Assembly: GCA_040954595.2 (NCBI GenBank)
Contig: CM082591.2
Coordinates: forward strand, 5,084,001-5,148,000
DNA length: 64,000 nucleotides
Direction: 5' to 3'
Source: Balanoglossus misakiensis
Taxonomy: Eukaryota > Hemichordata
A program made the position numbers and the translations under genes. Positions 21,549 through 31,844 of the stretch are shown here, piece after piece (the first letter of the stretch is position 1; each line of letters starts with the position of its first letter). Below the pieces are notes generated by a model that was not told where the DNA came from, did no database searches, and saw nothing but the letters and a program-made list of their open reading frames with translations.

Positions 21549-23678
21549 TCAATGCTGCCGAGGAGTTGGGACGTGCTGATATTTCTTTCCACATTTCCAA
21601 CAAAATAGGACGACAATCCACCCTCCAGCCGCCATAATTATGCATGACAAGAGAAGCGACACCAGGAAGCAGAGAAACACCACGAACGTCAGACAAATCT
21701 GCAAATTTACAACAACATTTGCAACAAATAGAGTCACAACGGCCCAAAAGGGCACGCCAGGCGCTCGCCATATTGTCGCCAGGTAAGCAGACCACGTTCC
21801 CGCCCAAACGAGCAAGCCGCACAAAACCCACTTCCGGCGGAAGACAAATTGCAACTTGACTAAATTCGGGCGCGTCTGGCTGGCGACAACCCTGCCTTTC
21901 AGTTTCTCCAAATGTTCCCGGTAAAAATCAGCGTCCTCCGTGTCGTCATCGTCATCGGGGGCGTCCTCCTCCGCCGCGTCCGCGTTGATGGCGTCGAAAA
22001 TCTCCAGGATCCAGCCGGCGTTGATGGTCACGTACATGACGACGTTGAACAGAGACAGGAACGGTTGGAAGGAGACGAGGATCCACGCGTACGTGGATAC
22101 AGTGTAGCTATGTGTGCCCTGATTGTCGTGGGCGATTTGCAAAGTGAGAATTGCAAGCATCAATGTGAATATCAGAAGGTTACCGCCGATATTCAGCGTG
22201 TATGGCAACAAAACGCGGGACGCGCTTCTGGTGGCGCCGCCCACAAATTTCGACCGCGGAAACTTCTCGTGCACCTGACGCAGCACTTTGTAAAATATGA
22301 AGAGGCGCGCAGCATACAGCGAAAACATGGTAGCCAGACTAGCCAATAACATCCCGACCTGATCAAGATCTTCGCGATTTCGCAAGAGGTAATTTTGTGC
22401 CACTACGACTCCTATAAGCCCCATGATAATCTGAGGGTACATCGCCGTCTCTGCCGTTACATTTTGAATAGAAACCTCAGACGTCTTGTCTTCGATTCTA
22501 TTGTAAAATCGCCTCGACCACTGCCACTCTTGAAGTTTTGGCCGTATCCAAAACACAAAGGTCACTGCGGTCGTCTGGATTGTGTTCAAGCTAAAATTCA
22601 CGATATTGTAAAGAGTGGCATCTTCGTTCTCGTTTGTGACGTAATTGATGACACTAAATATCAAAGAGACGATGAAACTTATGTTGACAGAAGAATTGAA
22701 CGAATAATGCATCTTGTCGGTGATGGGCGCGTCGAGTTTATTTTTAGCCGTTTGCGCGCCGGCTTTCACTGCTTGGTCGTCTTCCGAGTCCGCGGTCTTG
22801 TCACTGTTCGGGTTGATCAGTTCCAAAATATCCTCGAATAGTTCCTTGATTTCGTCTTTGAGGCTTACCTTTGTCCCACTGCTCTCGGGGCCGTCTTGTG
22901 GCGCGTCCCCGGCGCCCATCGTTCCGTAGGTCGTGGTAGCTCCTCCCGCGTCGTCCTGTCGGCCGGTCACTCTGGCGAGCAAGAGTTGCGCAATATTCCG
23001 CACGTGTTCCAAAATGTTACGTGGCGCCTCGCTCTGGGTCTCATCGGTTTCCTCCTCATCACTTCGGCCATCCTCGGCTTCATTCGTGCTGTCGGTCGCT
23101 TCACCACTCTTGCCGCGAAACGCGCTTGCCACAAATTTGACGATGCGATCGAGAATGCCTGTTGGGACGGCATCCGTGTTTGGTGAATCTGGCGTTCCCT
23201 GTTCGCCGGTTGACTGCTTCTCCAAGTCGATATCGTCTGTGCTGCCTCTTGCACTACTCGCGCCCGAAAACAAACTTCTTACGAACTCAACAAGTCGCTG
23301 CAAAGCGCTTCTGTCATTTGAATGGCTATTGCTGTCGCCGTCTTCATCCAAAACATCATACGATCCGGCGTCATCACCTCTGCTTTTCAACCCCGAGACC
23401 AATCTCCTAAAAAAGTCACGTATTCTCGCCAAGAGACCCTGATTCCCGGTACCCGCTGCATCGGCTCCCGTCCCCGCATCGGCTGGGTCGCCGCCACCGC
23501 CATCGTCCCCTCCTCCGGTGAGCAAGCGTTCGGCAAAGCCCGAGACGTTCTCAGCAAGGCCGGAGCTCGGCCCGGCGCCGTCGTTCTCCGCCCGGCCAAT
23601 CGTGTCTTGTTCGGTCGATGCATCGATCACCGTAGTTGCTAACTCTCTGAGAACACCGCCATCTTTATCAGAACTCAT
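21549..23678 (-). CDS. Uncharacterised membrane protein, 709 aa, with repeated amphipathic-helix N-terminus
   Basis: An uninterrupted frame of 710 codons, GC-rich in its first half. Residues 1-320 are acidic and mostly low-complexity. They are punctuated by six similar short helical segments at about 41-54, 81-97, 125-139, 174-189, 221-237 and 273-289 (for example GLLARIRDFFRRLVSGL, ALQRLVEFVRSLFSGA, GILDRIVKFVASAFRG), spaced roughly 45-50 residues. Residues 325-698 are polytopic, with hydrophobic segments near 329-347, 356-378, 412-429, 441-465, 487-514, 528-552, 616-635 and 643-695. An Asp/Glu cluster lies at 569-583. The membrane part is homologous to the convergent 469-aa protein (GGN...MLAILTLQIAHDN against VGN...MLVNLVAQVEHDN, plus a matching C-terminal NLQICL). 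The family is unknown to me. The ATG at 23678 is the first in frame. No intron is needed. Confidence 0.85.
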   Translation of the reverse strand: MSSDKDGGVLRELATTVIDASTEQDTIGRAENDGAGPSSGLAENVSGFAERLLTGGGDDGGGGDPADAGTGADAAGTGNQGLLARIRDFFRRLVSGLKSRGDDAGSYDVLDEDGDSNSHSNDRSALQRLVEFVRSLFSGASSARGSTDDIDLEKQSTGEQGTPDSPNTDAVPTGILDRIVKFVASAFRGKSGEATDSTNEAEDGRSDEEETDETQSEAPRNILEHVRNIAQLLLARVTGRQDDAGGATTTYGTMGAGDAPQDGPESSGTKVSLKDEIKELFEDILELINPNSDKTADSEDDQAVKAGAQTAKNKLDAPITDKMHYSFNSSVNISFIVSLIFSVINYVTNENEDATLYNIVNFSLNTIQTTAVTFVFWIRPKLQEWQWSRRFYNRIEDKTSEVSIQNVTAETAMYPQIIMGLIGVVVAQNYLLRNREDLDQVGMLLASLATMFSLYAARLFIFYKVLRQVHEKFPRSKFVGGATRSASRVLLPYTLNIGGNLLIFTLMLAILTLQIAHDNQGTHSYTVSTYAWILVSFQPFLSLFNVVMYVTINAGWILEIFDAINADAAEEDAPDDDDDTEDADFYREHLEKLKGRVVASQTRPNLVKLQFVFRRKWVLCGLLVWAGTWSAYLATIWRAPGVPFWAVVTLFVANVVVNLQICLTFVVFLCFLVSLLLSCIIMAAGGWIVVLFCWKCGKKYQHVPTPRQH

Positions 23679-24961
23679 CTCTGCGAAGTCAACTCACATT
23701 ACCAGATGATTCGCCAAGCGATCTACAAAAAAGGCCACCCGCCAACACGAGTACGAAGGCGCGCCCGTAGCGTTATGAAACGTAGAAGAGAAATTGAAAA
23801 TAAAAATTTATATTGTGAACTTTGACATAGGCTGAAATAAAAATATGCATATTGAAAATTACGGGTAGTCCACATAATTAAGTAAACATGTCCGAACAAT
23901 AGCCATATGTGAAGATCATGATCAATGCTATTGTTATGCGGTGAGGGGCGTCCTTCGCGAGGTGCTTAACAATAACATGATATGAGGTTCTTACCAACCA
24001 GCAAATAACATATTACCATGGGAAAAAAATTAGCTTGGAACAATAAATTAGCCCATGCTAATGACCCCAACACACACACACTCGATTGTTTCTGTATGAT
24101 ATACATTACATGTACATGTCGTGGTAGGTTCTAACACCCCCACCCCATCAACCCACTGGCATGATTAGTGTCGCCTGCCAGCATGGTCAATTTATTTATA
24201 ACAAAGAGGTTATCTCATAATAATTTTTTGAGTAAGCGGTAGAGGGCGCCCTGGACATCTGCGTTATGGTTAATGTTTACTCCGAGGTCATATAGTTGTT
24301 GTACTTTCTTGATAAGAAATTGGAATGACAATTGAGAATGAGAAACCTTTATTGTGATCGTATAAAATATTTACCACAATAACTCAAGCATGATTTTTTG
24401 TCTGAACGAGTGAACTCTAACATTCAAGTTCGTGGTACCGTTATTTACCTTAATCAGAATTTACTTTGCGTGTTAGTAGATTTTCTCATCAGTAAACAAC
24501 GTTCGCGCATTCACACGACAGTCATCAAGGTCATACCGACCACAACCGGCGACCTTCACCATGACCGCATAAACTTAAAGTAAACAACATTGACCATTTT
24601 GCGAAATCCTTGGCGTACGTAGAAAAGGCGTTTTGATTATGAGGAATTTTGTGACAGCTGTATGTTCATGACGTCTGTAGTAAACTTCGGGGTTGACGCC
24701 TCTCATTCAGTGAACGGCGTGGTAAGAACACACGAGCACCGCAAGTTAGTAGCAAACAGGTGACCCCTCCCCCTGTCATACGTCATCATACACACATGTA
24801 CTGTACTGCAATATAATAATATCACGTGCGAATGTGTTGATCGGTTCACACAAGGCTGCAGAGAAAGGGTGCCCCCCGGTGTGACCCCCGGGGCATGGAC
24901 ACGTCGATCCCTGTTGACATTTTGCCTGCAATCTGAATAAGCTGTTATCCAGTGTTGTGCC
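23679..24961. other. Intergenic region between divergent genes
   Basis: Lies between the start of the minus-strand 709-aa gene and the candidate plus-strand exon at 24962, so it may hold both promoters. Short ORFs here look random. No clear TATA box or other motif stands out. Confidence 0.4.
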
Positions 24962-25062
24962 ATGGACGTTATACATGCGATTGACCACTGGCAACTGCAA
25001 GACCCAGACGTCTCTTCAGTCCCAGAAGAAATTACCACAGAAGAAGTACATGAACGGCAAAG
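24962..25062 (+). CDS. Candidate first coding exon of a plus-strand gene
   Basis: An ATG in strong context (GTGCCATGGAC) opens a 33-codon frame, M-D-V-I-H-A-I-D-H-W..., acidic at the end (EEITTEEVHERQ). It closes at a consensus donor, CAAAG|GTATGT, leaving two bases (AG). The only later plus-strand acceptor I found with matching phase and a good open frame is at 33508, where AG|A restores Arg. That gives a 185-residue model with an 8.4-kb intron. Other exons may intervene. No domain is recognised. The same terminal exon also fits the candidate exon at 31768, so the two could be alternative first exons. Confidence 0.45.
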
Positions 25063-25802
25063 GTATGTATTTATTGTTGAACTATTTAAAAAGCGCGTTC
25101 TTCGAAATTGTTCTTTATAGGTACATTTTGTTGCAATATATTTGTAAGCCAGACCAGTAGCATAATCCACCACCACAAACAAAATATTTAGTGTCAGAGC
25201 AAAGACATGGTTGACACAGAGTATGGACCTTTTGATTTAATTGTGCAGTGCAGATATAAATTGAAATTCTTGAGGTAGTTAGACTGAAATCATGTAACCT
25301 TTTGCGGTTGCTTGGTTACCCATGCAGTCTCGTCGTGCATTTAATCCAGAGTAAGCCAGCGGTTTCGATATGGAATTTGTTAAAATTAGTCATTCTAATT
25401 CAGCTGCAAGCTGGTTAGAGAATTCAATGCCTAATACCTCAGCACCTGAGGAAAAACACATGCCTGTGATAATAGTAAAGCCTTCTGTTTCATAGCGAGC
25501 TCGAAATGTGTAAACGTGTGGAAGCGAAGACAATCTACGCGGGTGATTTTTCGTTGTCGCCCGGCCGTTGTTGGAGGTCGAGGCCGATGAGCCTATTGTC
25601 ACCCACAAAAAGACGATGCGTCTTTTTGTGTCCGTGAAAACGATAAGGACTTGCCATTCTCTCAGTAGAGTCAGTAGAGATTGCAAATTCCATTGGACTG
25701 TATAGGAATACCATCTCGTCACCCTGACAACAGCGCTAGCGGGGGACAAGGACGAGTATGATGTTGAGCGTCTTTTGAAGGGACGACTTCAGGAGACAAA
25801 AA

Positions 25803-25803
<1 letters not shown>

Positions 25804-25848
<45 letters not shown>

Positions 25849-26029
25849 AGTATGTCTGTATGTCTGTCAGTATGTCTGTATGTATGTATGTATGTATGTA
25901 TGTATGTATGTATGTATGTATGTATGTATGTATGTATGTATGTATGTATGTATGTATGTATGTATGTATGTATGTATGTATGTATGTATGTATGTATGTA
26001 TGTATGTATGTATGTATGTATGTATGTAT
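25804..26029. repeat. Compound tetranucleotide array (TCTG)n then (TATG)n
   Basis: About 45 bases of TCTG followed, after a short mixed junction, by some 160 bases of nearly pure TATG/TGTA. All frames are open here, which creates spurious ORFs of cyclic Y-V-C-M or Y-I-H-T. It lies in the putative 25.1-33.5 kb intron. Confidence 0.97.
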
Positions 26030-26531
26030 ACATCTCATTTCTTGTTCGTCTACGGTTCCCTTGTCATCTCTACATATGCCCTGATATAAACTTTTACAAC
26101 ACATTGTTTGCAATAAGTTATTTTAAACATTGTATTGAGACTGCTGTGGGGCTTGCCACAGCGAAAACGACAAAGTAGTCATTGTTGCTGTAGACGCGCG
26201 ATAGAAATGTAAAAAAATCCTAACAAAAGGGGTTGGATGCGACATGATTCAAAGATCTATTCATGCATGTGTGTACCTGCCTGAGGTGTTAAAAGCGCCT
26301 GTGGACGAGTCACAGTGACAGGAATGTGGTGAAAAGGGACGATGGTGGAGCATTGTAGGTCGCTCTTATACTCAACGAACATCTCAGCAGAAAATGCTTG
26401 TCCCCCAGGCTCCACTAGTCTTCTTGAAAACATGAACATAGCAAAGTTTAAGATAAAGCACATGACTCTGGCATATGCAAGGGCTTTATTGGGGAAAATT
26501 TTCTATTTTCATCCCTTGTGGATCTATTTAA

Positions 26532-26672
26532 GCAATAAAACACCCCCAGCCATGGTATACCACGAGATTTTGACCAGTTCACGACATATACGCACGAGCG
26601 ATAGCGAGTGCGTATATGGAGTTGAACTGGTCAAAATCGAGTGGTATACCATGGCTGGGGGTGTTTTATTGC
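26532..26672. mobile_element. Foldback element: near-perfect 141-bp hairpin
   Basis: From GCAATAAAACACCCCCAGCC to GGCTGGGGGTGTTTTATTGC the sequence is an inverted repeat with arms of about 64 bases, only a few mismatches and a loop of about 12 bases. It includes the self-complementary segments CCATGGTATACCAC and CATATACGCAC. It codes for nothing. Most likely a MITE or foldback transposon. A structured RNA from the same fold cannot be excluded. Confidence 0.75.
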
Positions 26673-26673
26673 T

Positions 26674-26842
26674 ATTATATTATGCCAGTATATTGAAACT
26701 TTGCATAAAACATTTTAAAAAGGCATTTTCTTTGACTATGATATATGACTGTGGTATATGGCTAATATATCACGGTCACATGTCGTGTCTCGACCAATCA
26801 AATAGCGTGATTTACACCATCAATATACTGGTATGATATAAT
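26674..26842. mobile_element. Adjacent second inverted-repeat element
   Basis: ATTATATTATGCCAGTATAT at the left pairs with ATATACTGGTATGATATAAT at the right, two mismatches in about 23 bases, with a 120-bp interior holding GACCAATCAAATAGCGTGA. It begins one base after the 26532-26672 hairpin, so the two may be parts of one composite element. Confidence 0.6.
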
Positions 26843-27454
26843 ATCTGTTATACTAATTTGAGCACCCAAAGCTCATGAATTGAGAACCTTTCAACCGGTG
26901 TGTTAATTGCTGTCATATGCGTGACTCTCGGTTACGCTGGTACTGCCGTTTAGCGATACTACGGTAACAAGCAGCTCGTATTGTGAAAAATTCATGGATG
27001 GTTGCAAGCACTTTGTGCTCCATCAAAGCTGCCCGTTTATGGTTTAAAGCTGATTAGCCCTGCTAAGAAGACGTAAGATCTTTACCTATTTACGTCGTTT
27101 GACTTTTGACCGCGGAGAACCCCCCCCCCCCCCGGGCAATAGAGTGACTGAATAACAAACTGTCAAGCGTGGGAACTGGTGATTTCATCGTGAGGTAGCA
27201 ATAAGAGCGCCACCCCCCGGTAGAGTAATGTACAGGTAGAGTGGTGAGTATGTGGGACTGGCCTGCGCACGATGCATTTAAATTCCCTATTTTGACCAGA
27301 GACAAGTCTGTTATACGTTAGACGAGGAGCATTTAATTTCAAGTCTAAGTTCAACTACCCTGTACCTATTTGATTCGAATCCGGAAAAAAAATCGGTTTG
27401 ATTTCCACATGGAAGATAGTGGAGCAGCGTACAAAGCGCCCTCGAGCGTTGGGT

Positions 27455-28446
27455 TTAAAGGTATACAGTCACCTCCAATTTACATACACCCATATATGGC
27501 TGAAATGGCGTATTTTAGCGTTCTTAAGATGGGTCCCTAGGATCTTTTTGCCCGTTGCTATGGGCCTTTATAGGACATTACACCCCGATTTGGACTAAGC
27601 CGTTTTCAGAGTCTAACAAGGGGCTGGTAACTAGTTAAAAATACGCACGATTGTGAGCGCGCGCCCCCTGACGCCATTGATATGCAAATTAGTTAGGTCA
27701 AATTTCAAAAGCCTAAGGCTTTTTATTCCGTGACCTCAAAAACGAACTTGATACGTATTCATTAGTTGCTTGAACCAGGGAAGATCGTGACGGATTTTGT
27801 TTTCGAATATTATCGTTGTATCCTACGATTTCAGCATACCCGTACCACACCTGAAAAAGTCATCGATTTTGGGTGTTTTTGGACGCACTCTTCCACTGGT
27901 ATCGCTTCTTAGCACGACGAAAACCGAAAAAACGATCCGTCACACTATGCGGAAGTGCGTTCTCAACAAGCAGGTCAAATTTGGCTGGCCTACGTCGCCT
28001 GTGAAAAAAGCCTTAGGGATTTTCGTGAACGGTACAAAATCTCTGTGTGCAAAACATTGGATTTTTAGCGTTCGATCCAGTTACTGTGGTTACAGGACGC
28101 GCACGCTATCGCTGACCGCTGCTTTGCCGTATTAGCGTGGCGGCCTATGGCCGGGCGGTAGCTGCCGTAAACATACTCAGACAGGGGGTGTGCACACAAT
28201 CGTGTGTATTTTTAACTAGTTACAAGCCCCTTGTCGGACGTTCATAACGGTTTCGATCAAAATTGAGTGTAGTGTCCTATAAAGGCCCATAGCAACGAGC
28301 AAAAAGATCCTAGGGACCCATCTTAAGAACATATGATGGCGCTCTTTTTTTCGCGTGTGCCACCCACTGAAAATCTGTGATTGACTAGATCTCAATTTGC
28401 CATGGTAATTATAGCTAATTTTCCATAGGTGACCGTATACCTTTAA
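27455..28446. mobile_element. Nonautonomous element with long terminal inverted repeats
   Basis: The ends read TTAAAGGTATACAGTCACC and GGTGACCGTATACCTTTAA. Both arms share AAGATGGGTCCCTAGGATC, GTTGCTATGGGCC, TTTATAGGACA and GTAACTAGTTAAAAATAC, in inverted order. The right arm is about 240 bp. The left arm lacks an internal segment of about 90 bp that is present at the right (ATGGAAAATTAG to GAGCGCC). The 500-bp centre has no transposase-like frame. TTAA flanks suggest a TTAA target, as in piggyBac-type elements, but the terminal bases are not diagnostic. A related fragment lies at 16425-16542. Confidence 0.75.
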
Positions 28447-31400
28447 TATATATATTAAAGACGCCCCTGGCCTCACTCTTAGTTAAACTCATGCTTTGGG
28501 AAATTTTAGGTTGAACGCAGGAGCAGGCGTTCGACATGGGCGCACTTCAATTAGCAACGACACCCTGGTCGACCACAGGGCAATAGTCGAGCCAGTGTTC
28601 AAAGTAACCCGACCGTAAAACAGATAATAAACTTCACAAAAGGAATCAAACAAAATCATCGGTCAAGTAGTAAAAGTACAAAAGGAACCAATTACCGGAC
28701 AAGTCGAGTCAATATTTTTTATCTCTTTTCCGTCATCCGAAGCCGATGATCACTTGAATATTCCTTGCATGGTGACAAGACATAACATGCAAGGCATTCT
28801 CTTGAAAAATTCGACAGGTTAAGACTTAGTCCCACGGTGTACTTCTCACTCGCGTGACGTCATTCAATCCTAGAGAAGTGAGCACCAATGTTTACAATTA
28901 CACATCTCCACGCGTGCCATATTGAAAATCTACGTGCTATGAGACTTAAAACAAAGCTCAATATTTAATTTATAAATTCATAATATTAAGTACAAATAAT
29001 TTGGTATCCAAGGCAACTCACGCTATAGCTTCTCCGCGACCTCATTAAACCCGACACCTGTCCAATTTGAGTGCGTGACGTCATACCACCGAATTCACCT
29101 GTAAATATAGACATGTAAATAATAGGTTATCTATGGTATCATCTTCGAGAGATTAAAGAGCCTGTCAGCTCCCAATGGGGGACGATGTCACCGATATCGC
29201 GACGATTTTTAGACATTAACCTCTGAGTTGTAGCTTGATTATAGGTCATGGCTATATATACTGCGTGTCTGCTGAGCGGGAACATAGCCAAAATTAACTA
29301 ATTGTTAAAGTGTTTTTTATCTTTTTCAATTACGAATACATCATGTTTGTGTGGAATGGTTTGCCTTGTTTTCCTGCTAACCTGACCTTTACAATAAAAA
29401 AATGTCAAAAACTGCCGATTTGTTTGTCCCCGCCGATGAAGGGACCAATATTTCTATGCTCATACGGCTTTGTACTAACTTATAAGCTTTACTGAATTCT
29501 TAGCACGTCTGAATCGTCGGGAAAATTTAATTTGGCCCGCTGAGTATCCTGTGACCACACTGTTTTCAAATTTGACAATCACGTCTATCGTAGACATATA
29601 GTTTGGTTGCTTAGAGACAACACAGGCTTGTGTATAGGGTGTGTAGTTGGGTCGTTAGGGACGAGAACTTATCAAACACGCGCATGTAAACGGAATTTCT
29701 TCGTCGCGTGGGAGGGGGGCCCTATTTAGCTGCATTTTACGGCATTTAGTTTCGTTTGTCCGATATGCGTGTTATGAATTTCGTTCGCCACAATACGTAT
29801 AACAGTTTCACGGTGTACGAGGATGCGAGACTCTATCGTCAGAGATAATCAAATGAATTGAGATAAAAGCCAACATCATCATTAACACAAGATGACACGC
29901 TCATCTCTTTCCTGTCCAGGTCCAACTTCCGACTTCCGCGGCGCGTAACCACGCAACGCCCCGTCGAAATAATATAGTCTTCCGAATACATGTAGGTCAC
30001 ATATCTCGGCCGTTGGGAATACAGAAGGCACTATTTATGAGTAGGGATGTGTTTGAATACAGTATAATTTGACGAGATGCACGCACAAGTTTGTCCTTAC
30101 CAAATTAAGAGAAACCGACAGACTTCTCAAACCAAAACTTGAAACCGTAAATAAGAGAAGAAAGATTTCAAATCTTCAAGGAGCAATAAATCGAAGGCCG
30201 ACAAAAAGTGGGTGAAAACCACAAACTGAACGCCTGTAGTTAAACATTCAACCTACAATTACTGGGTCCGCCAGTCGTGCGACAGTACACTGTGGTACGG
30301 GAGAAGTGTTTTCCTCCCGATCTATGATAACTTATCAGAATTAAATATCAGGTAACAGCTAGGCTAATACGCCAGCCACTATTATACACATTAGGGTTTG
30401 GAATGGCCAATGCATTTTACGAGAACAAATAGGAAATTCTCATTTTGATCATGATAAATTTAAATATACTTTGAAGAAACCAGGGTTTTCGATAAACAAA
30501 TTAACTTTTGACCGTCGCGATATTTGACTGTCCATCTCCGTGTCAGAAACGACAGAAAGTCGTTATTTTTCTTCAAAATGGCCGTCACCGCTATCAAAGT
30601 CACACAACTGCCTTCCTTGACATATGTATGATTGCGTAATATGCCTAAACGTCATATAACATTCCAGCGTTCCACTCCCATGCAGGTGTTAATATAACAT
30701 AACAATCATGATTCGTCATCGTTTCCACCTCACTGTAGAGTAAACATGGGTCTTTCACGTGCACACCCAGTCTGCTGTTGTGCTCTCAACAACAACAAGT
30801 AGTAATTCTATTGAAAACGCGGGACAGTTTCATTTCAGCGAATACTTTCTATGGCCGTCAAGGATGTTCTTTGTGTCACTCTGTTCAATAAATGGCACAG
30901 GGAGGCCTTTTTGTGGTCATCGGTCAGTGTCCTCGAAACGCCGTACGCGAGCCGCACACCGCGGTATTGACGAGAACACAGGAGACGGCCGCAGCGATGT
31001 GACGTGTGCGGCCGTGATTCATTTTGACGCTGGCCGAAACAATGTGAAATTGTTTGTATTGCGACTTGGAAGACGCAAAGGCGTGGTGCCGACCATGACT
31101 TCGCAATCTCTGTAGAACCACTTGAGGCCAAAAATATCAGGAAGGCCACATTTTAAATATAAATGTCTTTAGCCTTTATAAAATTGGCCTAGTATCAAGT
31201 GGTAAAATTCCAATATCACTTGAACGTTGCACTTCATGTCCTACAGACAAACAGCTCAACAATATAACCGCCTATATTCGCCCCGATTGCTGTAAAACTA
31301 AGCAATTCACATTTTGCTGAAATACAGTAGATTTTTGGCAACTCTGATAATTTTTAACAGACCATGGAGTTCATAAACCGAAAATCCTTATACGGTTTCT

Positions 31401-31767
31401 AAGGAAACAACTTAAATGAATTAGAGTCCGACTTAGCACACATGTGTTTTGGCAGGGCAGAAACCTGTTCGATCTAATGATTCAAATTAATGAGTCAGAT
31501 GGAAGCGTTTCGGGTCGGGGTCAGGGTTCACCGTGACTAAATCAAATGCATGCTTCACCGACCCGACGCCGGTATGTTGACATGGAGACGCGACAAAACA
31601 CTGGTATCAGGTGCGTGACAACGCGTACGCTCCGAGTCACGTGACACCGACCTCCTACAACAAAGCCAACTACCAGCCGGTGTACAGTGTACATTGTATT
31701 ATTGTCCGGTCGATTGGCCCGTCGGCAGCTGTCGGCGGATAGGAAGCGTGTGTGGACGGCGAATGCT
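28447..31767. other. Noncoding stretch, possible intron of the plus-strand gene
   Basis: No supported exon. GC-richer ORFs occur on both strands at 30.76-31.15 kb, but neither has splice boundaries or a recognisable motif. A CpG-richer patch just before 31.77 kb could be a promoter for the candidate exon there. Confidence 0.4.
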
Positions 31768-31844
31768 ATGCTTGAAGCGTTAAACCCGAGCGACTGCAAG
31801 ACACAGCGACTGCCAGCTCTCGTGCCCAGCCTCCTCGTTGAAAG
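31768..31844 (+). CDS. Candidate alternative first exon
   Basis: The ATG at 31768 opens M-L-E-A-L-N-P-S-D-C... and runs 25 codons plus two bases to a donor, GAAAG|GTAAAT. The leftover AG joins the 33508 exon in phase (Arg), giving a 177-residue model. The open frame extends upstream to 31645 without another ATG. Both this exon and the one at 24962 end in a Glu-Arg-type junction with the same phase, which is why I read them as alternatives. Support is by frame and splice site only. Confidence 0.4.

Noticed and set aside
21644-23709. Many plus-strand ORFs up to 169 aa opposite the 709-aa gene
   Set aside because: Antisense shadows of a GC-rich coding region; the minus frame alone gives consistent membrane segments and homology to the 469-aa protein.
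24703-25182. 159-aa minus-strand ORF
   Set aside because: Starts from a non-ATG codon, composition looks random, and the plus-strand exon with Kozak ATG and consensus donor explains the region better.
25719-26178. Several 74-108 aa ORFs of cyclic Y-V-C-M or Y-I-H-T on both strands
   Set aside because: Translation of a tetranucleotide microsatellite; open in all frames by composition.
30759-31149. 118-aa plus and 104-aa minus ORFs
   Set aside because: Overlapping GC-richer frames with no splice boundaries, motif or consistent choice of strand.
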